Shown piece after piece: positions 31,881 through 43,445 of a stretch of 64,000 nt of DNA; positions within the stretch are counted from its first letter, which is position 1; each line of letters starts with the position of its first letter. A program made the translations under genes and the position numbers. The notes under the pieces are model-generated. The model did no database searches. It worked only from the letters and a program-made list of their open reading frames with translations, and was not told the DNA's origin. The stretch is from assembly GCF_027579695.1 (NCBI RefSeq), contig NC_083578.1, forward strand, positions 1,804,768 through 1,868,767. Direction: 5' to 3'. The stretch comes from Neoarius graeffei. Its lineage: Eukaryota > Chordata > Actinopteri > Siluriformes > Ariidae.

Positions 31881-31995
31881 ATCAGGTGCTCCAGAAGACG
31901 GACCCCGTGTCGTGTTCATGGTGGATTTGTGGCATCCAAACGTAGCAGCAGCTGAGAGACAGGCACTCGACTACATCTTCACCCCGGGACGCTGA
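28985..31995 (+). CDS. asphd2: Aspartate beta-hydroxylase domain-containing protein 2, complete coding region (4 exons)
   Basis: Exons: 28985-29333, 29692-30153, 31002-31115 and 31886-31995. Every junction is GT-AG in phase 1 and each splits a Gly codon. The total is 1,035 nt, 344 residues; human ASPHD2 is slightly longer. The ATG has G at -3 and +4. Residues about 18-36 form one membrane anchor ([17 protein letters not shown]), so it should be a type II membrane protein with a lumenal enzyme domain. Conserved blocks: [33 protein letters not shown], then [40 protein letters not shown] and [13 protein letters not shown]. It ends [15 protein letters not shown] and [21 protein letters not shown]. 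The His in EHYGPTN and the His in SFLHTAFH correspond to the two iron ligands of the aspartyl/asparaginyl beta-hydroxylase family, 2-oxoglutarate-dependent enzymes. Substrates of ASPHD2 itself are not established. The introns are rich in TG/CA repeats. Confidence 0.96.
30172..30350. repeat. (TG)n and (GA)n runs in asphd2 intron 2
   Basis: A (GT)n of about 50 bp begins 18 bp after the exon 2 donor, and a second TG/GA compound run lies at about 30292-30348. Confidence 0.9.
30455..30830. repeat. Dispersed fish repeat with degenerate CCCTAACCCC array
   Basis: Between CTTCTATCTTTGTGGGGAC and CCTCACTCTGGTGGTAC lies a degenerate 18-bp array (CCTTACCCTAACCCCACC) of about 130 bp. The flanks form a weak inverted relation (GTACTTCTA ... 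GCAAGTAC), typical of a common teleost MITE-like repeat. The telomere-like CCCTAA steps are part of this unit. Confidence 0.55.
31258..31530. mobile_element. MITE-like repeat, left end and interior (copy 1)
   Basis: Starts CCGTGTCCAAGATCGCTCAC, then TCCCTACTCC. Its interior (GGTATTTACGTCATTACTGT, then CGCACAATTAAAACGTGCC) is nearly identical to 41490-41620. The right terminal repeat is missing here. It lies within asphd2 intron 3. Confidence 0.7.
31820..31879. repeat. (TG)n tract directly before the asphd2 exon 4 acceptor
   Basis: About 29 TG units end six bases before the AG of the last intron (…GTGTGAGATCAG|GTGC), replacing the usual pyrimidine tract. Confidence 0.92.
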
Positions 31996-32179
31996 GATGG
32001 AGCGAGAGATGGAGAGAGCGAAAGCGATGGATGGAGAGAGAGAGAGAGAGAAGAGGGGTGGAATGAGGGATAGATAAAGATAAATGAGTAATAACAGTGA
32101 AGTGAAGCTGATAACTTTCACATTTTACTGTACATAGGTGTTTCCTTATGAAGCGTCACAGTTCAGTCTCTCCTGAAAT

Positions 32180-32214
<35 letters not shown>

Positions 32215-35200
32215 AGATGGACAGATTCAGCGATAAACAGAAAGACAGAGAGAGAGAAATGAGTAACAGAACAGTGAGACAGAAGTGAAGTGGAAAAAAC
32301 CCAAATTACACTTTTTATGTAAATAGATTTTCACAAATCAGTCTCTCTGTGGTAGAAAAGTAGAAAGATGGATGGATTGAAGGATGGATAGATTGAAGAG
32401 TGAACAACTTAATGCACATTTTTCTGCACATGCAGATTTCCTGATGAAGCGTCACAGAGAGAGAAACGCCAGCAGAGGGACGAGTAACAGAGCAGTGAGG
32501 AGGACAAACCGCTCATATTTATACAGATTTATGCAAGTCACTCTCTCATCAGAGAGAGAGAGAGAGAGAGAGAGTAAATGATGATGGAGAGAGAGATGAG
32601 AAAGAGAACTGAGGGAAATCGTTACATGTGCACCTTTTTCTGTACATAAGTGTTTTCTAGTTTTTCAGTATTTGGTCAAAGAAAACAAAATGAAAGGAAG
32701 GAAGGAAGAAAAAGAGAAGAGGCGCTGTAGTGTTAGTGAAAGCACAGTTTTTGTACACGAGTGTTTCCTGATGCCTCGTGGTCCAGTCTGTTCAAAAATG
32801 ATGGGAAAGAGAGAAGGATAAAGTAGAGGAGTGCATCAGGACACGAATTAGCCATTGATCACACACTCATTTACTTTATTTATTTCATCTTCACGAATTG
32901 TTTTATCCTCATCAGCGTCGCTTATATCCATATACACACATTTTTAAAACTTATTTTATAAAAAAAAAGATTTCTCATCCGAAAATCTCTCCATCCACAC
33001 GAACACACAAACCGTTTGGAAGCGTTCACATGATCACATCAAAACCTCAAGAACAGCATCAGGGAAGGAGAAATGCAGAAAAAAATCAACCTGAACACAT
33101 TTTTAAATGCAATGGCAAACGCGAAGATTGATACGAGTGACACTGGCAGTGAGGTGGAACTAAAGGTTCCTCTCGAATACAGCGGCTTCTCCAGGATCTT
33201 ATCCTAAATCTGCGTGGATTCACTCCAGTCTGACTCGGTCTCCTCCACACGACGTGGAAATAAACTGCAAAGACGATAGCAAATACATTTCAGAGCACAA
33301 AGAGACATCCTGATCACGAGTCATGACACGTGCAACCAACACAAGATGTAAAAACACTGAGAATGTACAGATTTCTCCAGCTTTTCAAAACACAGAATGA
33401 AAAAACTACATTTTCTAAAATATCTGTTCCGTGTGAACAGGGCGTAAAAATGTCAGAGAAGGTGATTATAAAAAAATAATAATAATAACCATGTGACAGC
33501 AATTAAAAAACCACCCCCACGACACGCACAGCAGTTAAACTTTTATACACATGCATGCTGATGAAGCCTCATGGTCTGGTGTCCTGATAAAGAAGAAAGG
33601 AAGATGTAGAAGAGTGAGGAAAAAGAGAGAAATAGATTGAGATGCACTGCATGTGAAGAGAGAGAGAGATGAATAACAGGCAGTAAAACAGCTAAAGTAA
33701 ACAATCAGACTGACATTGGGATATTTTCTGTATATAAGCAGTGAAGACATGAGCACACGACTGCATCATTACTGCTGAAAGACAGAGAGAGAGAGAGTGA
33801 GAGTGACGGGTCTGAGGTGAACAATATTTCTTGCACATTTTCTGTACATAAATGTTTACAGATCGGATCCAGTCTAAGTGTTTATTAAATGTCCAGGCCA
33901 GGGTGTACAAACTTATGAAAGTATGAATGTATAGCACTTTTCAGGTCAAAAGCGTTCACGGTGCATTTTTTTAACATTCTGGCATGGATGGAAAATGTAC
34001 ATATCTAAAAATATAAATATATTCTGTATTTTCTCTCCATGTCAGAAGGACAGTAAACAACGTCGCACTGACGCTAACGACATCTTTACGACCTGTTTAT
34101 GTAGTGTTTATACACACGCTGGTGTGACGTAAAGACTGTGCTATAATGCTGTTTAACACACTCACTCCTCGTCCACTTCCCTTTGGCTCCATCCCAAATT
34201 GTGCACTTTATCCTTATACACTTGATTATTTACCTGAACAGAACTAAGAATTGTTCATAATTAGCACACAAGCTAGTCAGTATGCTAGTTGTTTAGCTAG
34301 CCACTCAATAAACCAATGTAACTATGTATAAATATCACACAAATATCCTTGGTCACTTTAAAACGTTTCTAATTAAGGTTGTACAATTTAGCAAACTGTA
34401 GTTAGTTGCCATGCTAGCAACTTAGCGAGGTTTTTCTGAGGAAATCAATTCAGCTACATTTCCTGGCATGTAATAAACTTGTATGTCTTTGGGTTTTTAA
34501 GTCAGTAGGGCAAGTGGACAAACAGTATTGAAACACAGGAGCAGATAGCGTAAAAATAAATCAGTTGGATGAGGTAAAGCACTAGCAGCAGCACCAAAGC
34601 CTGCTAACTTTCTCTTTAATATTCCGATCAATTTTTGCGCCACTTTGAAGCGCTTTGTATTTCTAGTTGTGTTCAAGGCGAACTCGTGAACCGGTGTTTT
34701 CAGTGGGATGATGCTTAAAAGAAACAGTATGTTACAGACACAGTGTATGAGCTAGCTAATGGCTAAGGCTAGTGATTTAGCTAGCTAAAAAGTACACAGT
34801 GACAGTTGGAACATCAACGTTTACCTCAGATGTGTGGGTAAATTGTTGAAAAAACACTCCAGATGGCTAAAATCACTCTGTAGTTACACTGAGCATCAGC
34901 CGCCAAGAGGAATAATGTGATCTGGCTTATTTAAAGAAAAACGAATGCAACCAACAGCTGCTTGCTCTGAACTTTTGTGTCCTACACCATGAGAACCTTC
35001 TCGTGAACACAATGACACACGACTGTGTTTGAACGCAGTGTCTTGTACAGAAGCACACTTTGAAGTTTACAGTATCGATATAAACAAACGCAGCACTTTC
35101 AGCTCATTCAGACGCTTCAGTGGTCGACCGCTTCGTTCGTTCTGTGCTACTCGTACATTCCTTTTGTAAGGACCCGAACTGATCGGGACACGCCGTATCG

Positions 35201-35360
35201 TAATCGGTGGCTTTTTTTCTAGCGTCGTGTGACTTTTGCAGCCGAGCGTGTGACGGGTTTTATGCTGAAGTTCTGACTTTCTGTGTTTCCTAGATGTGAT
35301 TTTTGCTACAGCTGAGAGATGATGATGTGTGTTTAATAAAGAGCTGATTGTACAACCTTG
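31996..35360 (+). other. asphd2: Probable asphd2 3' untranslated region
   Basis: No coding exon is seen after the asphd2 stop. A poly(A) signal AATAAA at 35335-35340 is followed by a GT-rich run (35357-35378), a good cleavage context. An earlier AATAAA lies at 34307-34312. The region contains diverged repeats of a segment resembling CTGTACATAAGTGTTTCCTGATGAAGC (near 32125, 32413, 32640, 32745, 33550 and 33840) mixed with (GA)n. Six UGUANAUA motifs are present. The true end of the transcript is an inference. Confidence 0.55.
32129..34003 (+). promoter_or_regulatory. Cluster of six Pumilio-type motifs (TGTANATA)
   Basis: Exact matches on the asphd2 sense strand at 32129-32136 (TGTACATA), 32318-32325 (TGTAAATA), 32641-32648 (TGTACATA), 33729-33736 (TGTATATA), 33843-33850 (TGTACATA) and 33996-34003 (TGTACATA). 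In a 3'UTR these would be Pumilio response elements that promote mRNA repression or decay. Confidence 0.5.
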
Positions 35361-35378
35361 TGTGTGTGTGTGTGTGTG
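35335..35378 (+). terminator. Likely asphd2 polyadenylation site
   Basis: AATAAA at 35335-35340, with a (TG)n downstream element starting about 17 bases later. Confidence 0.5.
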
Positions 35379-35466
35379 CGTGCACACGTGCAAGCTCTCT
35401 GTTTTTATTTGATAAACCAGTGACTGTACTTGAGTGTGTAAATTTAAGCTAAAATGTCTCTCATGC

Positions 35467-35842
35467 ACAGCACAGTGGTGTAGTGGTTAGCGCTGTCGCC
35501 TCACAGCAAGAAGGTCCTGGGTTCGAGCCCCGTGGCCGGCGAGGGCCTTTCTGTGCGGAGTTTGCATGTTCTCCCCGTGTCCGCGTGGGTTTCCTCCGGG
35601 TGCTCCGGTTTCCCCCACAGTCCAAAGACATGCAGGTTAGGTTAACTGGTGACTCTAAATTGAGCGTAGGTGTGAATGTGAGTGTGAATGGTTGTCTGTG
35701 TCTATGTGTCGCCCTGTGATGATCTGGCGACTTAGCCAGCTGTGAATCCTGCCTCTCACCCATAGTCAGCTGGGATAGGTTCCAACCCGCCCGCAACCCT
35801 GTGGAACAGGATAAGCGGCTACAGATAATGGGTGGATGGATG
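35467..35842 (+). mobile_element. DANA/Mermaid-type SINE, copy 5
   Basis: Full-length head and body. The tail is GATAATGGGTGGATGGATGG instead of GAGAT repeats, and the 3' part carries more differences than other copies, so it may be older or a different subfamily. Confidence 0.88.
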
Positions 35843-36071
35843 GCTGTCTCTGATGCCCTCTAGTGGCGAACAGCAGTAAAAAAAAATTTTTATTTATTTA
35901 TTTAACTCCCAACCACATTCCACTATTCTTTTATTTCCCTTTTCTTTTGTTAACCTCTAAAGTGTTCAGGGTTAATACATATAGATAAAACAGCTTGTTA
36001 TAAATCAACAAGGTTTTTGAAAAAACTGTGAAATTGATCTTTCAAATTTCTCATAAATATAGGCTCTGAGG

Positions 36072-36218
36072 GACCTGGCAACTTGTCCAGGGTGTACCCC
36101 GCCTTTCGCCCGTAGTCAGTTGGGATAGGCTCCAGCTTGCCTGCGACCCTGTAGAACAGGATAAAGCGGCTAGAGATAATGAGATGAGATGAGATGAGAT
36201 GAGATGAGATGAGATGAG
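36072..36218 (+). mobile_element. DANA/Mermaid-type SINE, copy 6 (5'-truncated)
   Basis: Only the last ~110 bp of the SINE plus about eight GAGAT units. A perfect 13-bp target duplication ATAGGCTCTGAGG is present at 36059-36071 and 36219-36231, showing that truncation happened at insertion by LINE-type reverse transcription. Confidence 0.92.
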
Positions 36219-36299
36219 ATAGGCTCTGAGGACAAAACACTGCAATATGTGGCTCCATTTTACACATTAATGCCTCCTCCACCTCCTGCACTCTGAGAG

Positions 36300-37151
36300 C
36301 AGCTCAATCTCGCAGATAGAAAGAAATTCATTGGTTCAAACAGCGGGTGAGTGGAGCTTGTTTTTTTTTAAACGTTGTTCCTCCCTGAGCTAGTTACTGT
36401 CGCTGGAATGCACTTTGCGTGAAGCTAACTTCATACTCTCATGTTGGTGCATTTTCTAGCTTCAGCTACATAAGGCATATAAACTCTAAACTCTTTTGAC
36501 TATTAGTGTTAACTTATTATCAAGACAGGTAAATAACTGGCTACTAGGTGTTGGTGAGAAACTTGATATTAGCATGTTGGTTCATTTTCTAATAGTGATG
36601 TTAAACTAGAAAGCTGCTCAGAAAGCTAGCTAAAGCTTAGGTTACTGTCTATGCATGCTCTCATTGTGTCCATGTGAGGTTCTTCTGGGTTCTCCAGTTT
36701 CCTCCTACCTCCAAAACATGCTGTTAGTGGGATCAGTGAGTTTATATTCACATGAAGGTGTGTGTATGTCTGTGAGAGAGAGAGAGAGGAGGGAGGCCAT
36801 GTTGTGTGCTGACCTGCTGTTATAAACCATTTGAGATTTCTGCGAGTTTTTAATGAGGTTTAATGTGTTTCTGATGATCTGTGATGGTAGTTTAATGTAA
36901 TGTGTGGTTCCTAATGATGCCTGATGGCTTTTCTAATTTTATTCTGATGGTCATCAGGTCCCCGTGAAAGACACAGTTTCCAAATGTTCATTTGTTTTGA
37001 GGTGAATAAAGCACTGACAGTGTTTTCTCCTCAGTCACACTGCATTTACATTACAGTTCATGGCACCAGGTGCCATCAGGGTTCTTAACACGTCACAGTT
37101 CAGCATTTCTGGTACTGACTATGATAAAATGGAGGATGATCACTGGTGCAG

Positions 37152-37207
<56 letters not shown>

Positions 37208-37466
37208 TCACCCTATACTGAAACACACACTGCAGTAAACTAGAACCTGACTGAGATGTACAGCTGTTATGTAAATGAGGTTCCTGGGAACATTATCAGC
37301 ATCTGTTTTTGTAAGATAGCGTCGCATACTGAACCCTGACTGCGATGTGGACATGGACACAGCTTCTTCTCTTCCTCTACCTGCTGACTGGGATTTGAGA
37401 GTTGAAATCACCAGCAGCAGAATTTGTACTGGCTGCAAAATCGGTTGCTAAAATAAAACTTATTGC

Positions 37467-37509
<43 letters not shown>

Positions 37510-37985
37510 TTTGCATAAGCTACAGTCTTACACAATAATATGAACGACTCAAACTGCAGATAGTGAACAACAGGGAAACATCACCTGAAGCATTGACCCT
37601 GTGTGCACTCACCTGTCCCATCATGCACCACTGAAAGTGGGCGGGGCTTGTACAAGATACAACTGATGCAAAATGACTCCATCACTACAGATGATTAAGA
37701 TACATTGAAGCGAAAATCATAATCACACAACCCCGGAGATAATGAGTGCAGATCACAAATAAATATATAAAATATAAATTTGGGAAAAAAAAGAAACATA
37801 TGATTAAACAATTGTAACTATACACATGACAATAGTATAAACGTATTGTAAATACTTCAGTATAAATATATGAAAATAATGTCCATTAAATCATTTCACC
37901 ATCTATGAAAATGTATAATATCACTTTGTTGTACATTTACAGTGAAGAAGAATGAACGATAAAAATATACTATACAGTATATAAA
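36300..37985. other. Intergenic sequence with microsatellites
   Basis: No gene is recognised. It includes (TG)n at about 37147-37203 and (CA)n at about 37468-37506. The rest looks single-copy and AT-rich. Confidence 0.55.
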
Positions 37986-37987
37986 CA

Positions 37988-38785
37988 CATTGATCAGGCA
38001 TAACATCAAAACCGCTGACAGGTGACGTGTAAAACTCATGTGATTATGTCGTTACAATGGCACCTGTAAAAGGGGTGTGGTATATTATGTAGTGAGGGAA
38101 CAGTCAATTCTTGAAGTTCATGTGTTGGAAGCAGGAAAAATGGGCGAGTGTAAGAATCTGAGTGACTCTGACAAGGGCCACATTGTGATGGCGAGATGAC
38201 TGGGTCTGAACATCTCCAAAATGGCCCATCCTGTGGGGGTGTTCCCAGTGTGCAGTGGTTAGTACTGAACAAAAGTGGTCCAAGGAAGGAGAACCGGTGA
38301 ACGGGCGATAGGGTCATGGGCATCCAAGGCTCACTGAAGTGCTCCTGTAGCACAAACTGCTGGAAAAGTGAATGCTGGCTCTGACAGAAAGGAGTCAGAA
38401 CACACAGTGTCTCACAGCTTGCTGTGTCTGGAGCTGTGTAGTTGCAGATCAGTCAGAGTGACCATGCTGACCCCCTGTACACCACCGAAAGACCTACAAT
38501 GGGCACGTGAGCATCAAAACTGGACCATGGAGCAATGGAAGAAGGTGGTCTAGTCTGATGGATCACGTTTCCTTTTACATCATGTGGATGGCTGGGTGCG
38601 TGTGTGTCACTCACCTGGTGAAGAGATGGCACTGGGATACACTATGAGAAGAAGGGAAGCTGGTGGAGGCATGTGATGCTCTGGGTGATGTTCTGCTGGG
38701 AAACCTTGGGTCCTGATGTTCATGTGGATGTTATTTTAACACATACCTCCTACCTGAACATTGCTGTTGACCGAGTACATATATA
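37988..38785 (+). mobile_element. Tc1/mariner element E, 3'-truncated
   Basis: Begins CATTGATCAGGCATAACATC, then CCGCTGACAGGTG, a familiar fish Tc1 end. It follows the transposase gene in sense orientation (GCAGGAAAAATGGGCGAGTG; GGACCATGGAGCAATGGAAG; CATGTGGATGTTATTTTAAC). It stops near 38785 before the catalytic Glu region and has no right end. Several in-frame stops and deletions show it is an old dead copy. Confidence 0.78.
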
Positions 38786-39668
38786 TTCATTCATGCAGTA
38801 TAGAAATGAAATGAACTATATTATAGAATGATACATTATATTGTAAATTATATTAAACATTAATTTAAAATAATATACCATTATAATTGATGCACTAAAA
38901 ACATTTTAACTATTAAACCAAGAATATTTTGGGAATAATGTTTTTAGAAAATTAACATACTCAAATATTATAATTAGAGATATTAAAGGGGAACTGAAGT
39001 CATTTTTAAACTTGCTTTATTTCTTAATTAATGTTTTATTCAATTAAATTTTTGGTTTTATTAACCTTATATCGTGACTCATATTGGCATATTATATTAC
39101 ACTTGTCAGCCTTTTTGGTTTTTAGTCATGTTGAATGTAGTTCGTTTGGTCCACGGTAGGCGTCGCTTATCTGCACGATCTTCGCGAGACTTGTGCAAAA
39201 TTTAAAACGTGAAGTGTCAGCACTGCCATTTTGAAAACTGTTTACGCAGCGGCCAGATCGCCATATCATTCGAATTTAGATTAATTTCAAAATTTGCCAG
39301 CTTCATCAGTGATGGAGTGTCAGTCCTGCGCGCTGTGGCGTGTGCACCTGAAGGCGCGCCGAGTGGACTCCAGCACGCGCGCCATGAACAAGGCGCACCT
39401 GAGCTCAATTAAGGAACTATGTGTTTGCCTATTTAAGGACTGTGCTGATGCATTTGCACTGCAAAGTATTACAATACGCATGTATGCATTACTGAGCCTT
39501 TCTAATAGTTGTCTTGATTTCCTGTTTCACGATCCTTGTGCCTGTTTCTCGTTCTTGTCCTCGCTTAGCCTTTGATGTCCTGTTTGAGCCTCGACTGACC
39601 CTTTTGCCTGTATTCTCGTTTGTGATCTCGCCTGCCGTTTTGGATTGTTTGCCTGTGTATATATTGTC

Positions 39669-39673
<5 letters not shown>

Positions 39674-39734
<61 letters not shown>
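39674..39734. repeat. (TA)n tract at a Tc1 insertion site
   Basis: About 30 TA units immediately before Tc1 element F. Confidence 0.93.
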
Positions 39735-39739
<5 letters not shown>

Positions 39740-41347
39740 TGGTGCTTGAAAGTTTGTGAACCCTTTAGAATTTTCTATATTTCTGCATAAATATGACCTC
39801 AAACATCATCAGATTTTCACACAAGTCCTAAAAGTAGATAAAGAGAACCCAGTTAAACAAATGAGACAAAAATATTATACTTGGTCATTTATTTATTGAG
39901 GAAAATGATCCAATATTACATATCTGTGAGTGGCAAAAGTATGTGATCCCCTAGGATTAGCAGTTAATTTGAAGGTGAAATTAGAGTCAGGTGTTTTCAA
40001 TCAATGGGATGACAATCAGGTGTGAGTGGGCGCCCTGTTTTATTTAAAGAACAGGGATCTATCAAAGTCTGATCTTCACAACACATGTTTGTGGAAGTGC
40101 ATCATGCCATGAACAAAGGAGATTTCTGAGGACCTCAGAAAAAGCGTTGTTGATGCTCATCAGGCTGGAAAAGGTTACAAAACCATCTCTAAAGAGTTTG
40201 GACTCCACCAATCCACAGTCAGACAGATTGTGTACAAATGGAGGAAATTCAAGACCATTGTTACCCTCCCCAGGAGTGGTCGACCAACAAAGATCACTCC
40301 AAGAGCAAGGCGTGTAATAGTTGGCAAGGTCACAAAGGACCCCAGGGTAACTTCTAAGCAACTGAAGGCCTCTCTCACATTGGCTAATGTTAATGTTCAT
40401 GAGTCCACCATCAGGAGAACACTGAACAACAATGGTGTGCATGGCAGGGTTGCAAAGAGAAAGCCACTGCTCTCCAAAAAGAATATGGCTGCTCATCTGC
40501 AGTTTGCTAAAGATCACGTGGACAAGCCAGAAGGCTATTGCAAAATGTTTTGTGGACAGATGAGACCAAAATAGAACTTTTTGGTTTAAATGAGAAGCGT
40601 TATGTTTGGAGAAAGGAAAACACTGCATTCCAGCATAAGAACCTTATCCCATCTGTGAAACATGGTGGTGGTAGTATCATGGTTTGGGCCTGTTTTGCTG
40701 CATCTGGGCCAGGACGGCTTGCCATCATTGATGGAACAATGAATTCTGAATTATACCAGCGAATTATAAAGGAAAATGTCAGGACATCTGTCCATGAACT
40801 GAATCTCAAGAGAAGGTGGGTCATGCAGCAAGACAACGACCCTAAGCACGCAAGTCGTTCTACCAAAGAATGGTTAAAGAAGAATAAAGTGAATGTTTTG
40901 GAATGACCAAGTCAAAGTCCTGACCTTAATCCAATGGAAATGTTGTGGAAGGACCTGAAGCGAGCAGTTCATGTGAGGAAACCCACCAACATCCCAGAGT
41001 TGAAGCTGTTCTGTATGGAGGAACGGGCTAAAATTCCTCCAAGCCGGTGTGCAGGACTGATCAACAGTTACCGCAAACGTTTAGTTGCAGTTATTGCTGC
41101 ACAAGGGGGTCACACCAGATACTGAAAGCAAAGGGTCACATACTTTTGCCACTCACAGATATGTAATATTGGATCATTTTTCTCAATAAATAAATGACCA
41201 AGTATAATATTTTTGTCTCATTTGTTTAACTGGGTTCTCTTTATCTACTTTTAGGACTTGTGTGAAAATCTGATGATGTTTTAGGTCATATTTATGCAGA
41301 AATATAGAAAATTCTAAAGGGTTCACAAACTTTCAAGCACCACTGTA
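39735..41347 (+). mobile_element. Tc1/mariner element F, complete ends
   Basis: Ends TACAGTGGTGCTTGAAAG and the inverted CTTTCAAGCACCACTGTA, with TA at 39735-39736 and 41346-41347. The inverted repeats are near-identical over about 220 bp. The transposase is on the plus strand. Confidence 0.94.
40104..41125 (+). pseudogene. Tc1 transposase of element F, broken
   Basis: The frame starts at ATG 40104, but codon 3 is a stop (MP*TKEISEDLRKSVVDAHQ). A helix-turn-helix (YKTISKEFGLHQSTVRQIV) and GRPTKITPRARR follow. One missing base near 40538 (where the family has GYWQNV) shifts the frame. After that come [26 protein letters not shown], a stop after NVLE (TGA where TGG is usual), and SPDLNPMEMLWKDLK with the catalytic Glu, ending GGHTRY. 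Two stops and one frameshift; all three catalytic acidic residues survive. Confidence 0.9.
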
Positions 41348-41484
41348 TATATTCTGCACTTTATTAAACTGTATACTTCTGCACATACATCCACCTCCCT
41401 CACATACGTGACATGGAAATTATTCCATACGACTTCAAACCAACATGGAGTAGAGAAGAGTTGGAAAGATGACAGAATAAGGAC

Positions 41485-41722
41485 GAGTCCGTTGCGCTGG
41501 TATTTACGTCATTACTGTCGCACAATTAAAACGTGCCAGATCAGGCGGCTGGTGGGTTTTCAAAATAATAAATACATGCGTGTATTTTTGTGATAAATCC
41601 ATATTATACTGAGTGCATTTCCCACATAATCCTCACAAAGGTTTTGGACAGCACTACAAAATGGCGTCCCCACTACATAGTGCCCTATATAGCGAGTAGG
41701 GAGCGATTTCGGACACAGGGAA
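41485..41722. mobile_element. MITE-like repeat, interior and right end (copy 2)
   Basis: The interior matches copy 1 at 31382-31505. The right end CTATATAGCGAGTAGGGAGC, then GATTTCGGACACAGGG, is the inverted partner of the left end seen in copy 1. The left terminal repeat is missing. Confidence 0.7.
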
Positions 41723-42359
41723 AACTTCCGGCTTGATTAAGTCAGCATTCAAAAGAGAACGCACGCGTCTTTTGACAATGTTGGCAGATGTTGGTGACTT
41801 TGATTTCCGCTGTACGTTTTACTTCCGTCCTACGATGTCTCGCACAGGTCTCAACGAATCTTGCTTACGGCCGTTGCTTTGACATATAGACTGATATATT
41901 ACAGAGCATACGGTATTTCAAACACTCAGAACTTGCTACAGCAGCGACAAAATAGCGATCAAAAATGCATTCCTATATTTAATAAAATGAGATAAATAGA
42001 ATTTTGATCATAAAAAATTTGCCTTCAGTTCCCCTTTAAAGGGACAGTTTATATATATATATTTTAAAAATTAAACTTCTGCTTTGTTATTTTATGATAT
42101 GACAGTGATGTTGGTACATGTGTGTTCAAAACAGTAACATGCTCTTTTACATAAAGAGTTAATCAGAGGTGCTTTGGACAGTTAAAGGTTTTTTTTTTTT
42201 TTTTGCTTTGTAAAGGGGTTCTACTTGAAAACACCTTTAAAAAAGTGAACCGTTCTGTTCCAGGGTTCTGTGTAAAATCTTCAGTAACACAAGAGGGAGC
42301 TAAAGAGTTATGGATTTATTGATAATCAACAGAAACAGAAAACTATAATGTGAAAAATG

Positions 42360-43376
42360 GGATGTAACTTTAACTCACAGGCTCGTTCTTTATCTCACAC
42401 ACTCATACACACACTTGCCCACTCATACACACCATCACACACACTCATACACACCATCACACACCCTCATACACACACTCGCACACTCATACACACCCTC
42501 ACACACTCATACACACCATCACACACCCTCACACACACTTGCACACTCATACACACCCTCACACACTCATACACACACTTGCACACTCATACACACCCTC
42601 ACACACTCATACACACCCTCACACACTCATACACACACTTGCACACTCATACACACCCTCACACACTCATACACACCATCACACACCCTCACACACACTC
42701 GCACACTCATACACACCATCACACACTCATACACACCATCACACACCCTCACACACACTCGCACACTCATACACACCATCACACACCCTCACACACACTC
42801 GCACACTCATACACACCCTCACACACTCATACACACCATCACACACCCTCACACACACTCGCACACTCATACACACCATCACACACTCATACACACCATC
42901 ACACACCCTCACACACACTCGCACACTCATACACACCCTCACACACTCATACACACCATCACACACCCTCACACACACTCGCACACTCATACACACCATC
43001 ACACACTCATACACACCATCACACACCCTCACACACACTCGCACACTCATACACACCATCACACACCCTCACACACACTCGCACACTCATACACACCCTC
43101 ACACACTCATACACACCATCACACACCCTCACACACACTCGCACACTCATACACACCATCACACACTCATACACACCATCACACACCCTCACACACACTC
43201 GCACACTCATACACACCATCACACACTCATACACACCATCACACACCCTCACACACACTCGCACACTCATACACACCATCACACACTCATACACACCATC
43301 ACACACCCTCACACACACTTGCACACTCATACACACCCTCACACACTCATACACACACTTGCACACTCATACACAC

Positions 43377-43445
<69 letters not shown>

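Larger units (their letters stand above)
38987..42035. mobile_element. TTAA-flanked TIR element (Kolobok/piggyBac-like), carrying a Tc1 and a MITE piece
   Basis: The inverted ends AGGGGAACTGAAG (from 38987) and CTTCAGTTCCCCT (to 42035) are bordered by TTAA on both sides (38983-38986 and 42036-42039). TTAA target duplication is the hallmark of Kolobok and piggyBac elements. Without the nested Tc1 (39735-41347) and TA tract the body is about 1.4 kb and has no recognisable transposase, so it is probably non-autonomous. A MITE piece lies at 41485-41722. Confidence 0.7.

Noticed and set aside
39340-39660. LTR-like stretch inside the TTAA element
   Set aside because: Composition is reminiscent of a fish LTR, but I could not find TG/CA ends, a target duplication or a TATA-to-poly(A) order, so I do not call it.
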